Assembly (NCBI GenBank): GCA_050084985.1 | Contig: JBITNC010000001.1 | Coordinates: forward strand, 211,110,001 to 211,174,000 | Direction: 5' to 3' | Length of the DNA stretch: 64,000 bases | From: Nageia nagi | Taxonomy: Eukaryota > Pinophyta | In this document: positions 35,382 through 46,455 of the stretch, in pieces | Layout of the letters: every line of letters starts with the position of its first letter | Position numbering within the stretch: the first letter of the stretch is position 1 | The notes under the pieces: model-generated | What the model was told of the DNA's origin: nothing | Database searches by the model: none | Seen by the model: only the letters and a program-made list of their open reading frames with translations | Translations under genes and position numbers: made by a program

Positions 35382-37252
35382 TCAACTCCCAGAATGACCC
35401 AAGCCACCTAAAACTAGTGAACGAGGAAACCTTGGTGCTGGTCTAGGAGGTGAACTAGGATCATCTAGAGAATATCTCAAGAAACCAGGTAACCAAAGCT
35501 CCACAACCCTATGATAGTAATCTCGCTCTCTTAATTGATCTGCATGCTCATCTATAGAAGGAAGTGGAGTATCGACACTCAAATCTACAACCCCACCAAA
35601 TAACTCAATAATATGAGCATTAGCATCCATCAGAGATCGAAAAAGAGTATCTCGCTTTGATCTATATCTCATGTGAGCACTATCTAAACATCTGAGAGCT
35701 ATCATCTCAGTCCTCATGGAAGCAATGTCTCCTCTCAAACTAGCTAACTCCAAGGTAGAAGCATCCTGAAGAGTGTGAAGCTCCTCAATCACATATTGAA
35801 GCTCTGTGATCTTAGCCTCGTAAGAAGCAACACTCCTCCCACTGGACTCCCCACACTTAAAAGTAGTCTGAGTAGGAACCTCAAGCTACTAAACCCTAAC
35901 CTCCTCAATCTTTGGCATCTCTCTAGCTACACCCTCAACATCAAGACCCTCAAAATCCTCCATGGTAAAATCATCTCCACCAGTAGTACCAATAGGCTCC
36001 TCAATCACTATCTCTAGAACTGTATCCACCTAAGCTCTCTAAGTAGGATGCTCACTGGTCACCTCACTCCCAAAAAACTCTACCAGCTCAGTAGCCCACC
36101 ATGATACAAAAGCCTCTGACATCCCCACATCATCCATAGGCATATCCTCATCTAGGATATCCTCACTAGCTCTAAAAACCATAGGTGAATAAGTCAATAA
36201 GGAAACACCTAATATAGGAGCATCCCCTGGATGAAGATATCGAAGGGGTGGAGGTGGAATGTCCTGAGGAAGGCTAAACTATCGATGAAACCAATCATAA
36301 TGAAAATATTCTATGATACCTACTCGTGGACCCTATAAAAATAACACCTATCTAATTCCATATAAATGAAAATTGGTCTCAACAAAATCAATAATCTGTA
36401 AACCAATCCTCCACCAAATCTGAGCAAGAACCAAACTGCTCAATAGCTACCTAAAAAAGTGATGTCTCTCCGAATGCCATCCCTGTGTGGAATAGCTAGT
36501 AAATGGCTCCAACATTGAATACCTGATGTATATCTATAAGTAGTATATGTAGTATCAGGTAATCCTAAAGGTTGACAAGGATAAATATGCTCATATGCCC
36601 AAGCCTGTAAAATAAGTGATGTAGCAATTGCATCTCTAGGAGTCCACATCAATAAATAAAGCTCCCTGTAAATAAAGGCCAATAATGAAGGGGCCCAAGC
36701 AAAAGTGATCCTCAAAGTAATCATCTAATGGAGTACACCCATTAGAACCCAAGGAAATTTACCACCACCAGCATCTAGTGCACCATAACACATTATACAT
36801 CCCATAAGATAAGTAACGCAAAGATATGCAGGATGCTCCTCCTCTGATAATCCTTACCAATACTGATAATACATTAGGCCTTCTCCCTGAATCTACACAA
36901 TCAACTCCTCAACTACATCCTGCCCAAAAAGCTCACTCACCAAGGGTTGAGCCTCCTCTCTAGTCTAAAGAAGAACAATATCCATCCCTTGGACTGGAAG
37001 TCTCAAAATGCGATGAATGTCCTCCACTGTGATAGTGATAGGACCAGTAGGGAGATGGAAAGAATTAATTGCCGGATCCCATCTCTCAAAAAGTGCCGCT
37101 AAAACTGCAAGGTCCTTTTGGATATGACCCATATATGGGGCCACTCCAAAACCAACATCATGAAGAAAAGCATGATCTATGTCAGGTACTTGACCACTAA
37201 GGTCATGGAGAATCTGAGGGTAATGACCCCTAGAAGTAAAAACTTCCGAAAC
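35382..37252 (-). pseudogene. Plant mobile domain (PMD) protein, antisense within the giant element
   Basis: Read on the minus strand, the frame begins after a TTTTAG at 37253-37258 that looks like a splice acceptor. It gives GHYPQILHDLSGQ, then KDLAVLAALFERWDPAINSF, HLPTGPITITVEDIHRI and the -LRLPVQG- segment. These are the diagnostic N-terminal blocks of PMD (Pfam PF10536). The middle (36440-36724) has FAWAPSLLAFIYRELYLLMW and LILQAWAYEHIYP. The C-terminal part (35382-35792) is a Leu/Glu-rich probable coiled coil, then a Pro/Arg-rich tail. A few stops and at least one frameshift break it. PMD proteins act in gene silencing in plants and also occur inside transposons. The pseudogene at 48281-49950 is homologous along its length. 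Confidence 0.85.
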
Positions 37253-38772
37253 CTAAAAGAATAGGCATAAAAATTTAGTATATAATATTTTTAAAAAACA
37301 TGACATACCAAAATATTTAAGTTGAGTAATTATTCTAAACATAAAAAAAAATGTAAATATGATCGTCATCGATCATGTTAAGTAATCGATGACAACTTTT
37401 AAGAGATCGTTGTCGATCCTCAAATCGATGACGATTCTGTGGAGATCATTGGCGATCGTTAAAATCACCAACAACCCCATAAAAATTGAAGCTGAGGTGC
37501 AAATGCTCGGCTAGGGTTTTAAAATTACACATATAAACATAAAAACCCTAAAACCCTATGCTAATATAACTTATGTCCTGATACAATCTAGATAAACATT
37601 TTTAACTATCAATATTAACCTAGTTCCAAAAAAAAAAAAAGAAGAAAAACTATAAAATAAAACAAAGAAATGGATAGGTAAGATACCTCTTTAGAAATTG
37701 ATTACCTTTTTTTGAAATCCTCTCGCGTGGCACCATCTAATTTGCTAAAAATTTGGTAAAGAGACGAAAATGATAGGTAAGAAAAGACAAAAGTGGAAGA
37801 GCAAACAAAAAGTGAAAAGTAAAAAGTAAAACTATTTTCTTTTAAAACCCTTGCATTAAGGATCATCGTCGATTGTCAATGATTTTAAACTGATCATCGA
37901 TGATCATTACACTGATCATCAATGATTTTTTCTAATCATCAATGATTTCACATTCATATGAAGATGCATAATATGAAGTATATTTTCTTTAAATATTTTA
38001 AAATTTATTTATGTATAGACACAATTAAAAGCTTCATTCACTAAGATGAAAGTGAACAAATTATAAATTACATTATTTTTTGCCTAAAAGAATGCTCCAA
38101 TGTCACATGATTGTCAAATACATTGGCACATGAAGGACTAGTATTGAGCAAACTTACTAGGGTAAAATAATTAAAATTGCCATCAAAACATGTCTAAACA
38201 CAAGAAACTAAGATATTTTTAGCAAAATATACTATTATAAAGATAGTATTTTTACTATACCAATCGATGATGATTACTTTACGATTGTCAACGATCTTGG
38301 GAAGATCATCGATGATCCTTGACTAAGTCAAATATGAAAAGCAGATCAAAGTAAGTTTGATCTCAGATGACAAAATGAGCACAGGATGTAAAAGATCATC
38401 TTGAAACTATGTTGTCGGGATAAAGGACAACATCATTAAAATTCATATACTAAAGAAAACTTATACAGTATAGGTGCACTTAGACATGCAAAATGACATA
38501 ACAGAAATGTCATGCAACTGTCACACAAGCTCAATACATCTTCATGCCGAAAATAGTCACTTCTGAAGTATATTCATATTTATTTTCAAAACTATATCAA
38601 ATGTTAAAGGAAAATACATTTTATCATAATTTGATAAATTAAAATTTTGATTCATTTGAGAAATTGAGTCAAAATTTATATCATGGAAAAGTGGGAAAAT
38701 TTAATTAAACAACAAGTCTTCTCATTATATATTTTTTTTGAAATTATCAACCTCATCCTTGGTAGATAATTC
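37253..38772 (+). other. Noncoding region between the antisense PMD and the polypurine tract
   Basis: No coding frame was found. On the minus strand this would be the 5' flank of the PMD gene. It holds telo-box-like AAACCCTA repeats (37536-37557), CTAGGGTTTT near 37513, and three clusters of GATC/ATCGAT-rich motifs (37358-37470, 37860-37950, 38262-38325). Two perfect palindromes are present: TGATCATCGATGATCA at 37891-37906 and GATCATCGATGATC at 38304-38317. Confidence 0.65.
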
Positions 38773-38786
38773 AAAAAGGGGCAAAA
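38773..38786 (+). promoter_or_regulatory. Polypurine tract of the giant element
   Basis: AAAAAGGGGCAAAA ends directly at the TG of the 3' LTR. It resembles the tracts of the elements at 5803 (+) and 45148 (-). Confidence 0.88.
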
Positions 38787-39895
38787 TGTAGACACTCAAA
38801 ATAAACCCTACATTTAGTTTAACAATATAAAATAAATATCTTTCTAACATATATCACATTAAAATGATTATAACTCCTTATACAAGCTTCAATCAAGCTT
38901 TAAAATTCTATTATTGGATAGATCTTTGCGAGTAGATGTAAAACGGGTGGTCATATGACCTCTTTTCATTAAAAAATGACCGTTGGGTGATCATTCCAAT
39001 TTTAGCATAAAATTTACTAAAAATCATTGACGATCTATCACAATCGTTGACGATCCTCTAAGGTCATCGACAATCCCTGAATAATTCAAAAATTGCCAAA
39101 TCTAAGCCCAGAATAGCCTAGTACGCATAGTTTAGAGTTATGGATGTGGAGTTGAGGTAATAACACCTCAAGATTTCACATAGAAGGTTACCTGGAATCT
39201 TTTGAATAGTAAAACAAATTAATAACAAACTTTTGAGCTTATAAATACAAGCTCTGTATGTGAACAAAGGGACCCGAATTTACTATAGCGAAGCTTTGTA
39301 GAAATTAAGCCAGAAGTTTGTAAGCAAAAGGATTTGAGGTTTGACCAATAGCAAAATCTACCATCAAGTATATTTTATATTACATTATTTATTTCTGATT
39401 TATATGTATTAGTAGGTACCCTTTGATGTTTCATTTGTTTTCTGTGTGTAGGGTCAATACAGGAAAAAGACGATAGAAACAAGCATGAAGGAGAACAACT
39501 AGGAAGAGATACAAAATATTTCAAAATTCTACAAAAAGTTTATTATAATGCCATAAATCATCGACAATTTGAAGATCGATCGACGGTAATTTCTCAGATC
39601 AATGACAAAAGTCAAAAGTTTACAACAAGCACTATAATAGTGAGAGACCATTGATCGCTACTGATCCCTAAGTAGATCATTTTTGATCCATAAGATCATT
39701 GTCGATCGACAATAAATCGATACCGATTCATACAGATTGATAACAGTCTCCTATTGTATTAAATCTCATCAAATTTTTTTTTAGATATAATATCTATATA
39801 ATTATTGATGTGTAATATTGAATGTGTTCTGATTTATTATGTTGAATGATTTATCTGACTAAATTGCATTTTAGGTGCACAATTCAGTATACACA
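38787..39895 (+). mobile_element. 3' LTR of the giant Tat element
   Basis: Starts TGTAGACACTC and ends TATACACA; 1109 bp against 1110 bp for the 5' copy. Its TATA box is at 39240-39247. It is followed by the duplication ATATG (39896-39900). GATC-rich clusters lie at 39022-39075 and 39555-39730, matching those of the 5' LTR. Confidence 0.93.
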
Positions 39896-39900
39896 ATATG
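39896..39900 (+). other. Target site duplication (right) of the giant Tat element, ATATG
   Basis: It repeats 12238-12242. The broken copia copy A resumes at the next base. Confidence 0.9.
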
Positions 39901-40084
39901 TGTTATCAAAAAGAATAATTTCAATCTTTGCATAAATAAAGATCATATTCTATTCTTATTAGTAACAACACTAAATTAGAATTTCTTGGAATTGAGAGTG
40001 TTTGCATTAATGAGAGAATTTTGGATAATATCTTATATGTTCATGATCTTAGAAAAAAATTACTTTCAGCCTTGCAAACAGCAA
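39901..40084 (+). pseudogene. Continuation of copia copy A after the giant insertion
   Basis: TGTTATCAAAAAGAATAATT continues the protease region cut at 12242 and matches copy B from about 42438 to 42620. It stops at CAGCAAAATTATACAATAAG, where copy B continues into pol but this copy switches into LTR sequence. That is a deletion junction with short homology (CAAAAT). Confidence 0.8.
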
Positions 40085-41359
40085 AATTATACAATAAGTA
40101 CACCCACCATATATAAACAAGCTATACAAATAATTTTTAATTAAATAGTTTCCACTTTTTCTAGATATAAACAAACTATACAATAAGTTCATATGTATTC
40201 TTCAAACTAAATAATTCCCTTTTCAAATAAACCACAACTTTCATAATTAAAATTCACAATTCAAATTAAATATTTTAGCACTAGTGGCTAAAATATGATA
40301 AGAGCACCTAGAATTGTGAATGGACAAATAATAGGAGAGAAACTCCTTCTTTCATAAATCTTAAGGTCAATATTTGAGAAGAGGGAATGAGTGTGTATTT
40401 TTCTAAAGGTTCCTTAAGTATTTATAACAAAATATTGTTAGAATCCTTCCAAACATTTTACTATTTGCCCACCTCAACTTTTTGTTCATGAGAGAAATTG
40501 AGGCTTATTAGTTTATGATGGCATTTGACCAATTTTTTTTGTAAGTAACAAGTCCTACAAATTATTTTGCACACCTCATGCTAGATACCAAAATGTATGG
40601 AAATAGCCTATCAATTATTTTGCATACCAAATGTAAAATACTATAATGTATGGAGATAATCCCTCTATTATTTTGCATACCTAATGAAAAATACCAAAAT
40701 AGTCCCTTATTTATTTTGTACATCTAATGCAAAATACCAAAATAATAACCAAATGCAAAATACCAAAATAGTTCCTCATCCCTTGATAAATTTATTTTCA
40801 CCTAACCCTAAAATTTATTGCATGTAAAAATAAATTTTTTTAGTAAAAATTTAAATTTAAATATATAGAATATTCCCTTACAACATTCAAAAATTACGAA
40901 ATAATTTTCTAAGGCAATTAGAAATGCACATCAAATACTTTAGCACATGATTCTACCTATGGACAACACTCATCCTGCAAGGTAAATTTTGTTAGTGCAT
41001 ACATGAACATTATACATACCACATGGATTGAGTATCATGCATAATAATTATGATATGTATCTATATGATTTATGAATGTCCTTATGGGTTTTCAATGAAT
41101 AAAAACCAATTATTTACTCACTCTTACCAATCAATTCCCATAACCAACTCATCTTTGTTCCCTAGGATCTCCAACCTAACTTTTACATTGATTCAACCTA
41201 TAACTTGTGTCACAAAAACCTCATATCTAGCATCAAATAAACCCAAATATTGCATATAGCCATTCATAATTCATTTCATAACATAAACAATCTCAAATTT
41301 AATTCAAATTCCTTGAGATCATCAGGGTCACAACAAGGGTCATTAGGTGGGTTGTTACA
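40085..41359 (+). mobile_element. Second LTR of the old copia tract
   Basis: A direct repeat of 9839-11112, ending in the same GTTACA. The left part of the LTR is missing because of the deletion junction at 40084. It serves as 3' LTR of copy A and 5' LTR of copy B. Confidence 0.8.
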
Positions 41360-41471
41360 AATATGTGAAAGAGTTATAAATATATAATTTGTAATATTTT
41401 AGATATATAATATCATAAGTTATTTATTTTTTATAGTATTTCTATTTTCTTTAATTTAATAAACTTGTTAA

Positions 41472-42640
41472 ATGGTAGAAAATGTGCTCTCATTCTTTCC
41501 AAAATATATACTAGATGGCAACAATTACAGACTTTAGGAGCCTAGGATGAGGGTTGAATTCCAAGTTAGACAACTATGAAAAGTTATCAATGAAGAAGAA
41601 TTGATATTTGTTCAACCAAGGTCTCTTGAAGCCTATAATTTGAAATACCAACAAACTTTTTCTATGATTTTCAAGGATATTTATGATGAAATCCTTATGA
41701 CTATTGCTCCTTATGAGAATTCTAAGGATACTTGGGCTTTGTTGAAGAAAATGTATATTGGTTCTTATACAAGAAGGAATTTTATTTTGTTGTGGAATAT
41801 CTTCAACACCATATAATATGAAAGTGTGGTTGTGTTTTTGGAAAGAATGAAAGACATGAGAAATTAAATTATAGATTGAAATTATGACTAGTTAAATTAG
41901 AACTTGATGTGTTTCATTATCATTAGAAACCTATCTTAAAATTTCAAGAGTTTTGTAATAATTCTCAATATAAGAGTTGATTAAGGAGAAGAAACAATCT
42001 CTCCTATATCTAGATTGTTAATCCAACATGAAGAGTCTTTCAAATCCATACAAAATAAAACTCAAGAAAATGGTAAAGAACCAAATGTTTCTCTCAATGT
42101 TATGAATAAGAATTTCAAAAAGAAATGGAACAATAAGAAACAAGAATCAATCTATCTAGAAGAGCTATCAAACTAGGTAGAAAACCAATCAAGACCAATA
42201 AAGAAATAATAACTATTCCACTCAAAATCCAAAGTTTGATGGTAACTATAGTTATTGTAGCATTTATGGACATAAGGATGTAACTTACAAGAAAAATAAT
42301 GAAGAAAAATTTATTGGTAAGAATAATTTTAAAGAAAAGAATAAATCTCAACCATTTGCTTATTTCTATGCTCTTTATTATGAGTGTGATTTTCTTTCTG
42401 ATGAATGGATTCTAGACTCTAGATGCATTAATCATCTGTGTTATCAAAAAGAAAAAAATCAATCTTTGCATAAAAATAGATCATATTATGTTCTTATTGG
42501 TAACAACACTAAATTATAAGTTCTTGGAATTAAGATTATTTGCATTAATGAGAGAATTCTAGATAATATCTTATATGTTCATGATCTTAGAAAAAAAATT
42601 ACTTTCAGCCTTGCAAATAGCAAAATAAGGATAAGATGTT
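41472..42640 (+). pseudogene. Copia gag and protease, copy B
   Basis: An ATG at 41472 opens a Gag of the UBN2 type (MVENVLSFFPKYILDGNNY), with the NSKDTWALLKKMYIGSY segment further on. Scattered TAG/TAA/TGA stops follow. A degenerate zinc knuckle (YCSIYGHKDVTYKK) lies near 42255. The protease motif reads WILDSRCINH, with Arg in place of Gly in the active-site DSG. Copy A is very similar up to its break, so this copy shows the empty insertion site of the giant element. Confidence 0.8.
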
Positions 42641-43835
42641 AAGTGTAGTTGGTTAGAATATTAATAAGGGGTTACAACTATTATCTCAAGTATAATAAAA
42701 TATAATTTGTATGTTGTAATTGAGTCACCTCCAAAACATTGTCTTTCTATGAATGTTTTCTCAAATAATAGTTTATGATACCAAATACTTGGTCACATTA
42801 ATTACAAAAATTTATAAATTATGCAGAAGAAGAATTATGTTCATGGCTTACCTTCAATCTCAATTGAGATAGGATTATGTGAAAGTTGCATTTTAATCAA
42901 GATAAATAGGCAAAAATTTAACAAACATAATGTCATAAGAGCAACTTAGAAATTACAACTTCTGCATACTAACTTAATGGGTCCATTTCAAGTAAAATCC
43001 CTTGCAGGCCACTCATATACACTAAATTTTATATATGATTCCAATAGATTGATATTTTTTATTTTATTTCCTAAAATAAAAATCAAAATGTTTTGAAAAG
43101 TTCATGCATTTTAAAGTTTTGATTGAAAACCAAACTAATTTCAAAATTAAAATGGTTAGATATGATAATGAAGGAGAATATATTAGGAATGAGTTTCATA
43201 TTTTTTGTTCTAATGCTAGCATATAATGTCAATTTTTTACTTCACAACCTCCTTAATATAATGGATTAAGTGAGAAAAAAAATAGATTCATAATGGATAT
43301 GACAAGTTCGTTGATCTTTCAAAATTCTTATGGATATAAGTAATCAATACAATAGTTTACATATTCATTAGATGTCCAACAAAAATAGTTGATGGAAAAT
43401 CACCTTAAAAGGCTTGGAATGGTAAAAATCCAATTATATCTCATATTATAATATTTGGTTGTGTTGTAGACTCCTTTGTAGTATCAGAAATGAGGAAGAA
43501 ACTGAATAATAAATAAGATAATTTCATGTTTATTGGTTATGATGATCAACATAAAAGATATAAAGTCTATTGTAAATATTCTAAGCAAGTGAAAATGGTA
43601 AGGGATATTAATTTTGATGAGTAGTGTTTTATATCTCATTTAAATAATGAAAATATTATTAATCATGTTCCAAAGGAGCCTAAATGGCTCATACAAACTC
43701 TAATATATTCTCCATTAGAATTAAATATTCCTAACCATATAGTTACAAGGAGTATGATAACTAATATATCTTTATTAGCTATAATTCAATATGAAGATAA
43801 GCCATAATATTTCCTAGAAGAAACTCAAAATCCTC
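42641..43835 (+). pseudogene. Copia integrase, copy B
   Basis: Many stops and frame changes occur, but the order of motifs is clear. A pre-integrase His/Cys region lies at about 42770-42960, and HTNLMGPFQV-like sequence near 42960. The core follows, with a degenerate D-N-E-G-EYI segment near 43160. SQPP-x-YNGLSE-x-KNRFIM near 43245 holds the last catalytic Glu region, and an IFGCV-type segment lies near 43450. Confidence 0.75.
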
Positions 43836-44472
43836 ACTAGGTAGAAGCTATGAAATAAAAAATTGACACTTTATTGAAGACTGAAATATGGGATTTAGTT
43901 CCTCCTCTAGTTAATAGAAATATTATTGATAATAAATGGGTGTTAAAAACTAAATGTAACTCAAATGGGAACATAGAGAAATGCAAAGCCAAAATTATAG
44001 CTAAGGGATTTACACAAAAATATGGCATTAACTATATTGAAACCTTTGCTCCAATAGCTAACATGTTAATTATTAGATTGATTATTTTAATAACTACTAC
44101 TCAAAATTGAAAAATATTTCAGTTGGATGTTAAGTATGTAGAATTGTATATGCATCAACCAAAAGGTTTCATAGTCAAAGAAAAAGAAATATTTGTATAC
44201 AAATTGAGAAAATCCCTTTATGGATTAAAGCAAGCTCCAAGAGCTTTATATGATAAGATTTCTCAATATTTTAAATTTTTTGGTTTCATAAGATGTTATA
44301 CTAATATTGATTTATATATTTTTAATGAAGATAATGATATGATCTCTATTTTCTATATGTTTATGATCTTATTACTAGAAATAATTTAGAAATCATTAAT
44401 AGTTGCATTACCAAATTGAAATCTCAATATGAAATGATAGATATGGGATTACTTCATTATTATATTGCTATG
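43836..44472 (+). pseudogene. Copia RT, copy B, first part
   Basis: Open segments give WDLVPPLVNRNIIDNKWVLK, AKGFTQKYGINYIETFAPIA and [20 protein letters not shown], typical of copia RT. Stops occur after 44107 and 44388, and the YVDD region is out of frame. The gene is cut at 44472 within the segment normally written as MGLLHYFLGIEV. It resumes at 50685 after the inserted minus-strand element. Confidence 0.85.
44468..44472 (+). other. Target site duplication (left) of the minus-strand element, CTATG
   Basis: CTATG lies directly before TGTAGACC and recurs at 50685-50689 directly after the terminal CTACA. The copia RT motif is split exactly there. Confidence 0.9.
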
Positions 44473-45147
44473 TGTAGACCTAAATAATGTGATGGTGTAA
44501 TTAATTTGGAGAATTAACACATGCACTATTTGGTCTATTAATTAGTTGACATAAAGCCAGAATATGAAAATAGATGATTAAACATATAGGTTCATTTTGT
44601 TAACATACATATTCAATCAATCAAAGAAAAACATAGGCAATATCATATGCATTAGTATAACATCGATGCCCTAGTAATAGTACATCATTGGCATCATGTT
44701 AATGATCAAATAATCGGAGCAAAAAAAGATGAAATGATAAACAAATGAATGATTTATCAATATAACAAAAGTATGATAATATTTGAGATAAGAGATTTAC
44801 TTGTTATAGACAAGAAATATTTGCAAGTGTTTGATTTATAGATGATATTTGAGTCCTTTGATTCTCTATCTGATCTTCAATTAATAGAATCCTTAAGTCT
44901 TCTATAATCTACCCCTTGTCTAGTCTCCTCTTAATGACAATCCCATCCTTTAACTATCTTTGTATGTCTTTAATGCCTTTATATAAGGATGTTTCTATTA
45001 TAGGATTTGACCACTTGTATAAATAACAAGGGTCAAATATATGGTCTACACCTCTTTTATACATTTTAAATCCCTCTTTAAATAATATATTATTAAGGGA
45101 TTAAAATGATTTATAATTATATAAAGATTCATTTTGAGGCATCTACA
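44473..45147 (-). mobile_element. 3' LTR of the minus-strand element
   Basis: 675 bp, starting TGTAGATGCC and ending GGTCTACA when read on the minus strand. The part 44631-45147 matches 50168-50684. The TATA-like TATAAAAGAGG lies at 45061-45051 on the minus strand. Confidence 0.88.
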
Positions 45148-45160
45148 TTTGCCCCTCTTT
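45148..45160 (-). promoter_or_regulatory. Polypurine tract of the minus-strand element
   Basis: On the minus strand it reads AAAGAGGGGCAAA directly before the LTR. The upstream context ATGGCTTCAATCACACATCT also matches the sequence before the tract at 5803. Confidence 0.85.
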
Positions 45161-45723
45161 AGATGTGTGATTGAAGCCATGAAATTACATGTCCAAATAA
45201 GAAGTGTAGCCAAACTATATAAGAAATTTTTTTGATATTTTTGCTGATGTTGTCTTTTACTAAAGATGAATGATTAATGTTGAGGGACCTTGTGTTGCCC
45301 CCATTTTATCTTGGGTGCCCTAGGAAAGATCCTTGATCATGTATTTTTAGGAGTGTCCAAGGCAAAATCTACTGAAGAAGCTTTCTTTAGGAATACTATT
45401 TGGATGATGATTAGATAACTATCAAAATCCATATCTAAGGCTAGAGATGGAAGATATAATTTACCTTCTTAATACTATTTCAATCATGAATCTATCCATT
45501 CTATTATGTTTAATACACAAAAAACTAATGCACTCATGTTCATGCCTTGAAATAGAGAGGTGATGGTTTGAATCAATAGAAATAATAAACTTTTGTATGC
45601 CAATGGTGGTCCAATAGATTGTGAGCATAGTGCTGGCACCCTGGTTTTGACTATAAGTTTCTTTTATTTTTGTTGTATCTATGTAGTTGCAATGAAATGT
45701 CATTCAAAAAAATATGATGGAGG

Positions 45724-46455
45724 AAAAGTAAGTTGTTTCATCCATTGAAGATGATCTAATGTCAACATCTTGCTCATGATTACATCATCAATTTATCTTT
45801 TAAGTGAGTGAACTCTCACTAGCTGTATCGATGGCCATCGATGATCATACGTTTGTATGTATATGATCTAAAGATAGTATAGTTTAGATGGATTTAAAGT
45901 AAAACCCATGTGGATACATAGTAAAATGTATCATCCATTAGAGATGATCCAATATCAATAAATTACTCATGACTATATTATTGATTTACTTTTAAGTGAG
46001 TGAACTCTCACTTGCCATATTGTTGGCCATTGATGATCATACATTTGTATGTCTATAATTCAAAGATAGTATACTTTAGATGGGTTTAAAGCAAAAACTA
46101 TGTAGATACATAGTAAAATGTATATTCTATTAGATATGATCTAATATCAACAAATTACTCACAGATGTATCATCAATTTACTTTTAAGTGAGTGAACTCT
46201 CACTAGTTGTATTGTTGGTCATCAGCAATCATACATTTGTATGTCTATGATATGAAGATAATATGATTTATATGGGTTTAAAGAAAAAACCATGTGTATA
46301 CATAGTAAAATGTATCATCCATTTCATATGATTGAATTTCAACAAATTACTTATAGATATAATACCAATTTACTTTTAAGTGAGTGAACTCTCACTAGCC
46401 ATATTGTTGGCCATTGTTGATCATGTGTTTTTATGTTCATGATCTGAAGATATAA
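45724..46455 (-). repeat. 192-bp tandem array, four copies
   Basis: TAAGTGAGTGAACTCTCAC starts at 45801, 45993, 46185 and 46377, exactly 192 bp apart each time. Flanking blocks such as AAAATGTATCATCCATT and CATACATTTGTATGTCTATG repeat in register. The reverse complement of the core is the 190-bp repeat at 4948-5310. Confidence 0.95.

Larger units (their letters stand above)
12243..39895 (+). mobile_element. Giant Ty3/gypsy Tat-type retrotransposon (about 19 kb without the nested copia)
   Basis: The element is bounded by LTRs of 1110 and 1109 bp and the duplication ATATG. Inside, in order, are a primer site, a 1.8-kb leader, a coiled-coil-rich Gag, protease, RT, two RNases H, integrase, an extra sense ORF of unknown function, an AT microsatellite, 146-bp tandem repeats, an antisense PMD pseudogene, a motif-rich noncoding stretch and a polypurine tract. 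A copia element of 8568 bp sits in the gag-pol frame. The total span is 27653 bp, and about 19.1 kb is its own. Such size is known for Ogre-like members of Tat. Pol stays in one frame over long distances and is interrupted mainly by single stops, so decay is moderate. Confidence 0.92.

Noticed and set aside
45801-46395. Four regularly spaced repeats considered as a CRISPR array
   Set aside because: The period is 192 bp and the whole unit repeats, with no unique spacers. It is a plant tandem repeat in a retrotransposon.
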